The notes under the pieces: generated by a model
Seen by the model: only the letters and a program-made list of their open reading frames with translations
Told to the model about the DNA's origin: nothing
The model's database searches: none
Assembly: GCF_000425165.1 (NCBI RefSeq)
Contig: NZ_KE384319.1
Coordinates: forward strand, 372,001 to 436,000
Direction of reading: 5' to 3'
Length of the DNA stretch: 64,000 bases
DNA from: Photobacterium halotolerans DSM 18316
GTDB lineage: Bacteria; Pseudomonadota; Gammaproteobacteria; Enterobacterales; Vibrionaceae
Shown here: positions 57,058 through 64,000 of the stretch, one piece after another
Position numbering within the stretch: position 1 is the stretch's first letter
How the letters are laid out: the number at the start of each line of letters is the position of its first letter
Program-made: the position numbers and the translations under genes

Positions 57058-58245
57058 TTAAATCGCGTTGAACAGCGCTTGGGTCAGCTGCTCTGTGGTC
57101 GAGATGGTTTTGGCGTTCGCCTGATAGTTACGCTGTGCTGTCATCAGGTTGACCAGTTCGCTGGTCAGATCCACGTTAGAGCCTTCCAGTGCCCCCGGCG
57201 TCAGGCTGCCCAGGATACCGCTGCCAGGCTGACCGGTGATCGGCGCACCAGAGCCAAAGCTTTGCTGCCAGCCAGTGTTACTGACTTTGACCAGGGCTTG
57301 CGGGTTAGCAAAATCGGCCAGCATGACCTGTCCCTGCAGCAGCGACTGACCATTGGTATAAGTGGCGTATACCATGCCGTTATCTTCCACGCGCACGCCT
57401 GTCAGCTCACCGGATGAATACCCGTTCGGGTTATTGGTGCTGGTGCCGAAATCGGCGCCGAACTGCGTAGTACCCAGCAGGTCGATATCCACACTCATAG
57501 GGTCAGCACCGGCAGGGTTAAAGGCAATATTGAAAGGTGCCGCCGGTGTGGCCAGCGTACCGTCAGTATTGAACGTTGCTGCCTGTGGCGCACCCGGCGC
57601 AGCACCGTCAACAGAGACATGAATATCCCAGGCATTGGCACCGGTTTTCACGAAATACTGGGTCATGGTGTGCGGATTGCCCAGCGAGTCATACACCTTA
57701 GTAGTGTAAGAGGAGTTATAGGTATCGTGGTCAGTCATATCGAATGGTGCTACCGCAGGCGTATTGACGCGTGAGTCGAAGTTCGCCACGAAATCCACAC
57801 GGTCAGTGGCTTTGGCAGCCAGCGACGCCGTTTTGATTTGCAGATCACCCACAGCGCCCGATTGCAGATTGTTATTACCGTCAACGGTATAACCTTGCAG
57901 CTTCATGCCGGTGTTACTGACAATGTTGTTGTCTTTATCTGTGTTGAACACGCCAGAGCGGGTATAAACAACCTGACCGCTGGTGTCTTTGGTGACGAAA
58001 AAGCCGTTACCGCCAATAGCCAGATCCAGTGAACGGCCCGTGCCGCTTACCGAGCCGTTTTTATCAAAGTTCTGAGAGATGGCAGCCACTTCCACCCCAC
58101 CGGCCTGAATACCGTTGTAGACGGAAGAGAACTCAGTACGGGACTCTTTAAAACCTGTGGTCGATACGTTTGCAATGTTGTTACTGATGGTATTGAGCTG
58201 TGTATTGGTGGCTCCCAGGCCACTCAGCGCGATATCAAAACTCAT
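57058..58245 (-). CDS. flgE: Lateral flagellar hook protein FlgE
   Basis: A 395-residue hook protein: N-terminal ALSGLGATNTQLNTISNNIANVSTTGFKESR and C-terminal SELVNLMTAQRNYQANAKTISTTEQLTQALF (both partly quoted here) frame the surface domains. Length is in the usual range. It forms the universal joint and is the substrate measured by FliK. Confidence 0.95.
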   Translation of the reverse strand: MSFDIALSGLGATNTQLNTISNNIANVSTTGFKESRTEFSSVYNGIQAGGVEVAAISQNFDKNGSVSGTGRSLDLAIGGNGFFVTKDTSGQVVYTRSGVFNTDKDNNIVSNTGMKLQGYTVDGNNNLQSGAVGDLQIKTASLAAKATDRVDFVANFDSRVNTPAVAPFDMTDHDTYNSSYTTKVYDSLGNPHTMTQYFVKTGANAWDIHVSVDGAAPGAPQAATFNTDGTLATPAAPFNIAFNPAGADPMSVDIDLLGTTQFGADFGTSTNNPNGYSSGELTGVRVEDNGMVYATYTNGQSLLQGQVMLADFANPQALVKVSNTGWQQSFGSGAPITGQPGSGILGSLTPGALEGSNVDLTSELVNLMTAQRNYQANAKTISTTEQLTQALFNAI

Positions 58246-58271
58246 AATATCCTCGTTATCTTGTATGAAAA

Positions 58272-58949
58272 TCAGCTGCCGAACTGGCTAATCTGGTAGA
58301 AAGGAACGCTGCCGACACCGGCAACATTGACCAGGGCAGAGCCCCCGTTACTTGGCACACGTACTTGTTCAACCTGACCGGCCAGCAGCACATTGGGCTC
58401 GGTCTGACCGGACTGGACTTCCACAGACACTGTGTAATTACCTTCAGGCAGTTCCAGCGCTTCCGGGTCGATGGTGAAATCCACATCGCCGGCACCGTGT
58501 GCGCCCAGCGGTACTTTGGTCACACGGCCATAGTCATCTTCCAGCAGCAAATTGACCTGGTTAGACGCGTGCGCCAGTTCAATCTTGCCGCTCTGGGTGC
58601 CTTCACCCAGGGTCATTTCATTGGTGCTGACATACACTGTCTGTCCCACTAAACCCGCCGTTGCCAGTACCTGCATGTTGTCCATCAAAACCATGCTGTT
58701 CTGCATCATCTTGGACATATTCTCGGTACTCTGAACCTGAGAGAACTGCGCCAGCTGACCGACATATTCTGTGCCGTCAAGCGGGTTGAGCGGATCCTGA
58801 TTCTGGATCTGAGCCACCATCAGGGTCAGGAACTCGTTCTGCAGTCCATCGGCGCTGTTATCACTGGCACGGTTTGCCTGAACACCGGTATTACCGCTTG
58901 TGGTTGCCGGGCTATCTCCGGACAAGGCGGTGTATTGTGCTAAGCTCAT
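58272..58949 (-). CDS. flgD: Lateral flagellar hook-cap protein FlgD
   Basis: A 225-residue hook-scaffold protein with the conserved N-terminal FLTLMVAQIQNQDPLNPLDGTEYVGQLAQFSQVQ (partly quoted) and a C-terminal FlgD Tudor/Ig-like part. It caps the growing hook. Its start overlaps the flgC stop by 4 bases (ATGA). Confidence 0.95.
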   Translation of the reverse strand: MSLAQYTALSGDSPATTSGNTGVQANRASDNSADGLQNEFLTLMVAQIQNQDPLNPLDGTEYVGQLAQFSQVQSTENMSKMMQNSMVLMDNMQVLATAGLVGQTVYVSTNEMTLGEGTQSGKIELAHASNQVNLLLEDDYGRVTKVPLGAHGAGDVDFTIDPEALELPEGNYTVSVEVQSGQTEPNVLLAGQVEQVRVPSNGGSALVNVAGVGSVPFYQISQFGS

Positions 58950-59383
58950 CGGCTACCCTCCCCCAGACGCAACAGACCCTGCTGCATACTTTTCACATTG
59001 GCCAGCACTTCGACATTGGTTTCGTAACTGCGGGTGGCGGACATCATGTCTGCCATTTCCGCCACAACATCGATGCCCGGATAGAAAACATAGCCTTCAT
59101 CGTTCGCCAGCGGGTTATTCGGTTCGAAACGTTTATCCACTTTGCCGTCATGCTGAACCACATCGACAATGCGCACTTCCGCATTCGGGTACACATCTTT
59201 ATCGGCAGATAATTGTGTCTGGCTGTACACAGTGGCAAACACAGGTTTCAGCGCTTTGTAAGCATCATTAGGATTGCTGGCTACTGCATCGGCATTGGCC
59301 AGATTACTGGCTACCGTATTCAGACGGACGGTTTGCGCCGTCATTGCAGAACCAGCGATTGAGTAGATGTCCGTAAAAGCCAT
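58946..59383 (-). CDS. flgC: Lateral flagellar proximal rod protein FlgC
   Basis: A 145-residue rod protein: IAGSAMTAQTVRLNTVASNLANADAV near the start and MADMMSATRSYETNVEVLANVKSMQQ at the end. It lies 5 bases after flgB and belongs to the same operon. Confidence 0.95.
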   Translation of the reverse strand: MAFTDIYSIAGSAMTAQTVRLNTVASNLANADAVASNPNDAYKALKPVFATVYSQTQLSADKDVYPNAEVRIVDVVQHDGKVDKRFEPNNPLANDEGYVFYPGIDVVAEMADMMSATRSYETNVEVLANVKSMQQGLLRLGEGSR

Positions 59384-59388
59384 AGTGA

Positions 59389-59748
59389 TTAACGACCCTC
59401 AATTGCTTTGGCCAGTCCGCTGAACTTCATGTTCATAAAGGTCAGACTGGTTTGAAAATCCATGTTGTTCTGGGCAAACTTGGCTTGTTCCACGCCCAGC
59501 TCAACGGTGTTACCGGTTTTGCTGTTCTGGTACGGCACCCGGTATTTCGCGCTCACATCCAATTGCGGTGGGGGTGTATCCACTCGTGAGCTTGTGTTTT
59601 TCATCACGCTTTCAAACGCCAGGTCTCTGGCGAGATATCCAGGGGTATCGACATTTGCTAAGTTGCTTGCCAATACTTTGCTGCGCTGTACCCTGAAATT
59701 AAGCGCATCAGGATGGACACCCAGCGCATTTTCAAAACTGATCGCCAT
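59389..59748 (-). CDS. flgB: Lateral flagellar proximal rod protein FlgB
   Basis: A 119-residue rod protein: RVQRSKVLASNLANVDTPGYLARDLAF and the end NNMDFQTSLTFMNMKFSGLAKAI (both partly quoted) fit FlgB. It is the first gene of the flgB-L operon. AAAGGAAA precedes the ATG. A sigma-54-type promoter lies about 40 bases upstream. Confidence 0.95.
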   Translation of the reverse strand: MAISFENALGVHPDALNFRVQRSKVLASNLANVDTPGYLARDLAFESVMKNTSSRVDTPPPQLDVSAKYRVPYQNSKTGNTVELGVEQAKFAQNNMDFQTSLTFMNMKFSGLAKAIEGR

Positions 59749-59787
59749 TGTTTTTCCTTTAAATCGGTCACGCTTGCACCATGACTA

Positions 59788-59806
59788 CTAACAAGAAACA
59801 TGCCAA
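59788..59806 (-). promoter_or_regulatory. Candidate sigma-54 promoter of the flgB-L operon
   Basis: On the minus strand: TTGGCATG-TTTC-TTGTT. It matches the -24/-12 consensus TGGCACG-N4-TTGCW at nearly every position; the -12 has GT instead of GC, with the required ten bases between GG and GT. It lies about 40 bases before the flgB ATG. LafK is the likely activator. Confidence 0.65.
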
Positions 59807-59812
59807 TATTTT

Positions 59813-60625
59813 ATGTATTATTTTTCAATGAGTTACAAAGAGGAAGGGAAGCGGAACTTCCGCCCTTTCACACATAAGCGGAAATCAGGAAACAGGAAAA
59901 CCGGCAACACTCTCGCGCTGTGGGCAGCGATATTAATGCTCCCGGCTGTCGCCCTGGCTGACAGCGGCAACAAACAGAATGCGTCTGAACTGGTGGCCTG
60001 GACTCAGACTCAGATAGAGCAGGAAATCGCCAGTTATGCGTCAAGACAACAATGGCCGGACTATCACACTGAGATCAGTATTAATGTGCCGGCTTCCGTT
60101 GATCACCTGCCGGCCTGTGATACTGCGCTGTATATCAGTGCCGCTGATCAGCAAAGCCTGCCGGTAGGCTATCTGCGCCGTCAGCTTGAATGCCAGTCCG
60201 GCCCCCAGCCATGGAAACTGAACATTACGGCGCAGGTCAGTATCCGGCTGCCAGTGATCGTCTCAGCAACACACATCAGGCGGGATACCAGGCTGTCGGC
60301 AACCATGCTCAAATCCCAGACCTTAACGCTGAGCCGCAGTGAAGCGTTTGCGACACGGCCTGAACAGCTCATTGGCCAGCGAACACTCAGGCGGATCCGC
60401 AGCGGCCAGATCATCAACCCACTGCAGCTCCAGCCGCTGTGGCTGGTCGAGGAAGGTGACGCTGTTATCATAGTGGCCAGCAAAAATGGCCTGGAGGCCA
60501 GTATGAAAGGAGAAGCCTTACAAAGTGGTGTTAAAGGTGAGCAGGTTTCTGTCCGCAATATCAGTTCAGGAAAGGTCATTCAGGCTTTAGTGGTGGAGCG
60601 TGGAAAAGTTGAAACTATTTTTTAA
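59813..60625 (+). CDS. flgA: Lateral flagellar P-ring chaperone FlgA
   Basis: A 270-residue exported protein: a long basic N-terminus, hydrophobic core (TLALWAAILMLPAVALA, about 33-49), then the SAF-domain part with IRRDTRLSATML, RSGQIINPLQLQP and the end VSVRNISSGKVIQALVVERGKVE. FlgA assists FlgI in building the P ring. ATG at 59828 is an alternative start; neither has a ribosome site. Divergent from flgB with 64 bases between. Confidence 0.9.
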   Translation: MYYFSMSYKEEGKRNFRPFTHKRKSGNRKTGNTLALWAAILMLPAVALADSGNKQNASELVAWTQTQIEQEIASYASRQQWPDYHTEISINVPASVDHLPACDTALYISAADQQSLPVGYLRRQLECQSGPQPWKLNITAQVSIRLPVIVSATHIRRDTRLSATMLKSQTLTLSRSEAFATRPEQLIGQRTLRRIRSGQIINPLQLQPLWLVEEGDAVIIVASKNGLEASMKGEALQSGVKGEQVSVRNISSGKVIQALVVERGKVETIF

Positions 60626-60705
60626 TTTCCGCCCGGAAGCGGTCGCTCTTCCTCTTTAGCAGATACTTAAATTCAAGCGGTAGAAAAAGCGAGCAGGATA
60701 ACTTC

Positions 60706-60987
60706 ATGAAAATTGACAAAGTAATTAATTCTCAGGTGGCGTCGTCAACACAGCGTCCGTCCAGCCCGGCCCAAGTGGAAACCGCAGGTAAGTCGAAAGG
60801 TCTGGAGCCAGTGATCAGCGCCAGCAACCAGATCATTTCACAGGCGCAGGAAAAGCTGGCCGACTTACCGGACATTGATATGGAAAAAGTGAATGCGGTG
60901 AAGCAGGCACTGGCAAAAGGCGATCTCAAACTGGATATTGATACCCTGTCCAGCGCGATTCTGGAATTCCACACCGGACACGAATGA
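60706..60987 (+). CDS. flgM: Lateral anti-sigma-28 factor FlgM
   Basis: A 93-residue FlgM: MEKVNAVKQALAKGDLKLDIDTLSSAILEFHTG (quoted in part: KVNAVKQALAKGDLKLDI) is the C-terminal sigma-binding part, preceded by a flexible Ser/Pro/Gln-rich stretch. It should hold LafS inactive and be exported through the finished hook. It overlaps flgN at ATGA. Confidence 0.93.
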   Translation: MKIDKVINSQVASSTQRPSSPAQVETAGKSKGLEPVISASNQIISQAQEKLADLPDIDMEKVNAVKQALAKGDLKLDIDTLSSAILEFHTGHE

Positions 60988-61427
60988 GGCCAGACATGAG
61001 CAAGCAGCAGATAGTGAAAGCACTGATTCAGGGGATCCGTCACGACCTCCAGGCTTACCAGCAACTCGGTCAACTGCTGTTACGGCAGCAAGCCAGTTAT
61101 CTGCAATTTAACGGCACCACGTTAACCGAACTGGTAAAAAAGCAGGAACACTTGCTTGCTCAGCTGCAACGCAGCGCCTCACAGCGCAGGCAATTATTAC
61201 AACAGCTCGGACTGTCTGCCGATAAGCAAGGTATGACAACACTGATGAAAAAACTACCGTCACCACTGAACACTCAGGTTCGCCAGAGCTGGCAGCAACT
61301 GGAGAACCACATCCAGTCCTGCCAGAAAACCAATCAGGTGAACGGTAATCTGTCCGCCTCTTACGGTGAATTGCTGATGCAGATTAAAGGCGAACCCGCC
61401 TATGGCACGGCATTAATGCAGAGCTGA
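60984..61427 (+). CDS. flgN: Lateral FlgK/FlgL export chaperone FlgN
   Basis: A 147-residue helical protein with the FlgN pattern (LLLRQQASYLQFNGTTLTELVKKQEHLLAQLQ, quoted in part) and position after flgM. It chaperones FlgK and FlgL to the export gate. A start at 60996 is also possible. Confidence 0.88.
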   Translation: MRPDMSKQQIVKALIQGIRHDLQAYQQLGQLLLRQQASYLQFNGTTLTELVKKQEHLLAQLQRSASQRRQLLQQLGLSADKQGMTTLMKKLPSPLNTQVRQSWQQLENHIQSCQKTNQVNGNLSASYGELLMQIKGEPAYGTALMQS

Positions 61428-61428
61428 T

Positions 61429-62202
61429 ATGATGATAGCCCGCAAAACCGGCTCCTGCTTTTGGGCTGGTTTCTGTTGTTGGTTCACACTGATTATCCTG
61501 CCGGGTTTCGCATTGGCCAACCCGGCTTCTTCGTCTTTTTCGCTCAGTGCCGATGCCTTACAGGCTCAGGTCGACAAATTACTGCCCCACCGCCAGCTGA
61601 TTCAGCGGCACCTGCTGCGCAATAAAGAGACACTGCTTGATATTGAGCAGGCGCTGCGTGACAAACAGCTCCCGGCCAACCTGGCGCTACTGCCCATGAT
61701 TGAATCCACGTTCAGGGTGGATGCGGTCTCGTCAGCCAATGCAGCCGGCCTGTGGCAACTGATACCAGCCACTGCCGAGCGGTTCGGATTGCAGGTACAA
61801 GCCGACAACGACGAGCGCTTTGATGTCCAAAAGAGCACTCAGGCCGCCGTCGCTTACCTGTCATTTCTGTACAACAAGTTCGATCAGGACCTTACGCTGA
61901 CCCTGGCTGCCTACAATGCCGGCGAAGGCAGAGTCGGCCGGGCCATGAAAAAAGCCAACAGCCGCCAGTTCACGGCGCTGTCATTACCGAAGGAAACCCG
62001 CGACTATGTGCACAAATTTCATGCACTGCTTTCGGTTGTGGATCTGGACTCACTGACCCGGAAGACAAGCGCAAAAGACCCCCTTCTCCGGCTGACTGTC
62101 AGCCGCCCGCCCACCGATATGGAAACCCGGATACTGACTGATCTGTTTGCCAAGCGGGAGGTGATTAACATGGCTCCTGTCAAACCACTGATACCTTTAT
62201 AA
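61429..62202 (+). CDS. Flagellum-linked lytic transglycosylase (SLT family)
   Basis: A 257-residue exported protein: signal peptide (about 1-30) and an SLT/MltD-like domain with the catalytic Glu at 92 (LLPMIESTFRVDAVS), GLWQLIPATAERFGL and LAAYNAGEGRVGRAM. It starts one base after flgN ends. With FlgJ lacking its own wall-cutting domain, this enzyme is the best candidate to open peptidoglycan for the lateral rod. Its substrate bond follows from the family (between MurNAc and GlcNAc). Confidence 0.9.
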   Translation: MMIARKTGSCFWAGFCCWFTLIILPGFALANPASSSFSLSADALQAQVDKLLPHRQLIQRHLLRNKETLLDIEQALRDKQLPANLALLPMIESTFRVDAVSSANAAGLWQLIPATAERFGLQVQADNDERFDVQKSTQAAVAYLSFLYNKFDQDLTLTLAAYNAGEGRVGRAMKKANSRQFTALSLPKETRDYVHKFHALLSVVDLDSLTRKTSAKDPLLRLTVSRPPTDMETRILTDLFAKREVINMAPVKPLIPL

Positions 62203-62318
62203 ATATTGATACTCGCACATCCGTGAACGGTTCCTATACTGAAGATTGATATTTCTATTAATGAGCACTCCCTGTCGGTTCTCACCAACAGGCCGATGAA
62301 GAAGTAGAAGGACACGTT

Positions 62319-63515
62319 ATGACGGACACGATTCAGGCTTGTCTGCTGGGAACCCTATGCCTGCTGATGATCTCAGGGTGCGATCGCGACAATGCGCAAG
62401 ACAAGGCATTGATAAAGGCGCTGGAAAATAAAGTCGAGATGCTCGAACAGCAGATGGAAGAACAGCCGGTTCAGAACCTCCTGAGTCAGGATTCGCAACG
62501 TGTCGAAGAGCTTGAAAAAGAAGTCAATACACTCAGAAGCCGGCTGAGCAAACAGATCAGCTTTTCCCCGACCTTAGAGCGCATCACAGCAAAAGGTTAC
62601 CTCGAATGCGGAGTCAGTACCGGACTGCCCGGATTCTCCATGCCCAATCAGAAAGGCGAATGGTATGGCCTGGATGTGGAGTTCTGCCAGGCGGTCGCCG
62701 CTGCAACCCTGGGTGATAAAAGCAAAGTAAAATTTATCCCGCTCAATGCCCGTGAGCGCTTTGCGGCACTGCAAAAAGGCGAGATAGACATACTGTCGCG
62801 CAATACCACCTGGACCTTGCAGCGCGACACGGCGCTCGAACTGCATTTTGCCGGTATCCTGTATTTCGATGGCCAGGGCTTTATGGTGAAAAAATCCCTC
62901 AACGCCAACAGAGCGGAAGATTTGTCCGGCGCCACCATTTGCGTTCAGTCCGGCACCACCACCGAGCTGAACCTGGAGGACTATTTCAAACTCAATAACC
63001 TGATGTACACCCTGGTGCCGTTTGATACCGCGCAGGAAACTATCATGGGCTTTGAAGAAGGCCGTTGCGATGTGCTGACCGCCGATCAGTCCGGACTTTA
63101 CGGCTTAAGGCTGAATCTGAAAAACGCCGAAGACGCGATTATTTTACCGGATATCATTTCCAAAGAGCCGCTGGGACCTGTGGTCCGTCAGGGGGACGAC
63201 CAGTGGTACAACATAGTGAAATGGACACTGAATGCCATGATCAATGCCGAAGAGCTGGGGATCAGCTCACAAAATATTGATGAAATGAAAAGCAGTAAAA
63301 TTCCTGAAATACGCCGGTTTCTTGGCCTGGACGGCCCGCAGGGAAAAAGCCTGGGGCTTGAACCGGACTGGGCCTATCAAATCATCAAACAAGTGGGTAA
63401 TTACGGCGAAAGCTTTGATCGCACTGTCGGCATCCAGTCTCCGCTTCATATACAGCGGGCACAAAACAGTCTCTGGACACAGGGAGGTTTGCATTATGCG
63501 CCCCCGATACGTTAG
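62319..63515 (+). CDS. Lipoprotein with AapJ-like amino-acid-binding domain
   Basis: A 398-residue lipoprotein precursor with lipobox ending at Cys21 (LMISGC), a coiled coil (about 30-80, ALENKVEMLEQQMEEQ) and a periplasmic-binding domain of the AapJ/YhdW type (LECGVSTGLPGFS, WYGLDVEFCQAVAAA, ILSRNTTWTLQRD). AapJ proteins normally serve an ABC transporter for polar amino acids, but they are soluble and no permease or ATPase is seen next to this one. The membrane anchor and coiled coil suggest a receptor or tethered role. Confidence 0.82.
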   Translation: MTDTIQACLLGTLCLLMISGCDRDNAQDKALIKALENKVEMLEQQMEEQPVQNLLSQDSQRVEELEKEVNTLRSRLSKQISFSPTLERITAKGYLECGVSTGLPGFSMPNQKGEWYGLDVEFCQAVAAATLGDKSKVKFIPLNARERFAALQKGEIDILSRNTTWTLQRDTALELHFAGILYFDGQGFMVKKSLNANRAEDLSGATICVQSGTTTELNLEDYFKLNNLMYTLVPFDTAQETIMGFEEGRCDVLTADQSGLYGLRLNLKNAEDAIILPDIISKEPLGPVVRQGDDQWYNIVKWTLNAMINAEELGISSQNIDEMKSSKIPEIRRFLGLDGPQGKSLGLEPDWAYQIIKQVGNYGESFDRTVGIQSPLHIQRAQNSLWTQGGLHYAPPIR

Positions 63516-63732
63516 TCTTGCCTGAATCAGACAGGCTAAATCGTCAGATTTACACACTGTTACATCTTTGATCATAGGTATTGGCACTGTCTCCAGTATA
63601 TTTAAGCCAATAGTTTCGACGATTTTTTTCAATTTCGGTTCAAAGTTTCAATTACTTACTATTGAAAATTACCGGCGTTGCCGCCATATATGGCATAGTA
63701 GATTTCAACACTAACCCTGAGGGGAAGCATTT

Positions 63733-64000
63733 ATGAACGATCGTATTGTCCGTAGTAATGGCTACGAAGGCGTACTGTCAACGAACAAGGTTCTGCGCAA
63801 CACTTATTTCCTGTTATCCCTGACCTTACTGTGGTCAGCCGTGGTAGCCGGTGTGTCAATGGCCATGAACCTGCCACATCCGGGTTTCATTATCACTCTG
63901 GTTGGCTTTTACGGTTTACTGTTCCTGACAGAAAAGAACCGTGACAGCGGCCTGGGGCTGGTCTTTACCTTCCTGCTGACGGGGTTCATGGGTTACACCC
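63733..64000 (+). CDS. yccA: YccA (Bax inhibitor-1 family) membrane protein, N-terminal part
   Basis: The first 89 codons of a multi-spanning inner-membrane protein, cut by the window end. VLSTNKVLRNTYFLLSLTLLWSA and FIITLVGFYGLLFLTEK closely match E. coli YccA, which modulates the FtsH protease. GAGGGGAA precedes the ATG. Confidence 0.92.
   Translation, partial: MNDRIVRSNGYEGVLSTNKVLRNTYFLLSLTLLWSAVVAGVSMAMNLPHPGFIITLVGFYGLLFLTEKNRDSGLGLVFTFLLTGFMGYT

Overview
The window comes from a gammaproteobacterium of the family Vibrionaceae, most likely Photobacterium or a close relative. The evidence is a complete lateral-type (Laf) flagellar gene set in the arrangement known from Vibrio, Photobacterium and Aeromonas, a Vibrio-type secreted M28 aminopeptidase with a C-terminal PPC domain, and PunR/PunC, YnjBCDF and YccA orthologues. 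No rRNA, tRNA or CRISPR array was seen. Genus is an inference.

Layout. 1-11.1 kb is ordinary chromosome: the end of a ynjB-C-D-F transporter operon, a small hypothetical gene, the divergent punR/punC pair, a PAS-GGDEF-EAL protein with a GSDEF motif, two small genes and an OFA-family MFS transporter. 11.4-38.3 kb is the first part of the lateral flagellar cluster. The minus-strand operon motY-lafK-fliEFGHIJ diverges from fliM-N-P-Q-R-flhB-flhA plus a catalytically dead EAL-like gene. Then come the flagellin gene lafA, an inserted REP-associated transposase with its repeats, an inserted aminopeptidase gene, and fliD-S-T-K-L-lafS-lafT-lafU. 38.4-41.1 kb has a small membrane protein, an M23 peptidase overlapping a bactofilin, and a lipoprotein.

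41.2-49.8 kb is an accessory block that splits the flagellar cluster. It starts with unrelated minus-strand genes (DUF4144-like, VOC, DUF1801, Ntn-hydrolase, HExxH lipoprotein). Next is an AT-richer stretch with a lytic-transglycosylase-like protein and two paralogous small membrane proteins, which look like an effector with two immunity proteins. Then come three ORFan genes interleaved with two broken copies of the 3' end of the neighbouring flagellin-like gene and two copies of a second repeat. This repeat/cargo organisation is the most unusual part of the window.

49.8-62.2 kb completes the flagellar system: a flagellin-like gene and flgL-K-J-I-H-G-F-E-D-C-B on the minus strand, diverging from flgA-M-N and a lytic transglycosylase. 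After this come an orphan lipoprotein with an amino-acid-binding domain and the start of yccA.

How it works together. LafK (a sigma-54 activator whose receiver lacks the phospho-Asp) probably drives early operons; a good sigma-54-type promoter lies before flgB. LafS (sigma-28) with FlgM controls the late genes lafA, fliD and the motor. FlgJ has only the rod-cap domain, so the separate transglycosylase next to flgN probably opens the wall for the rod. FliM lacks the usual CheY-binding N-terminus, so switching may differ from the polar motor.
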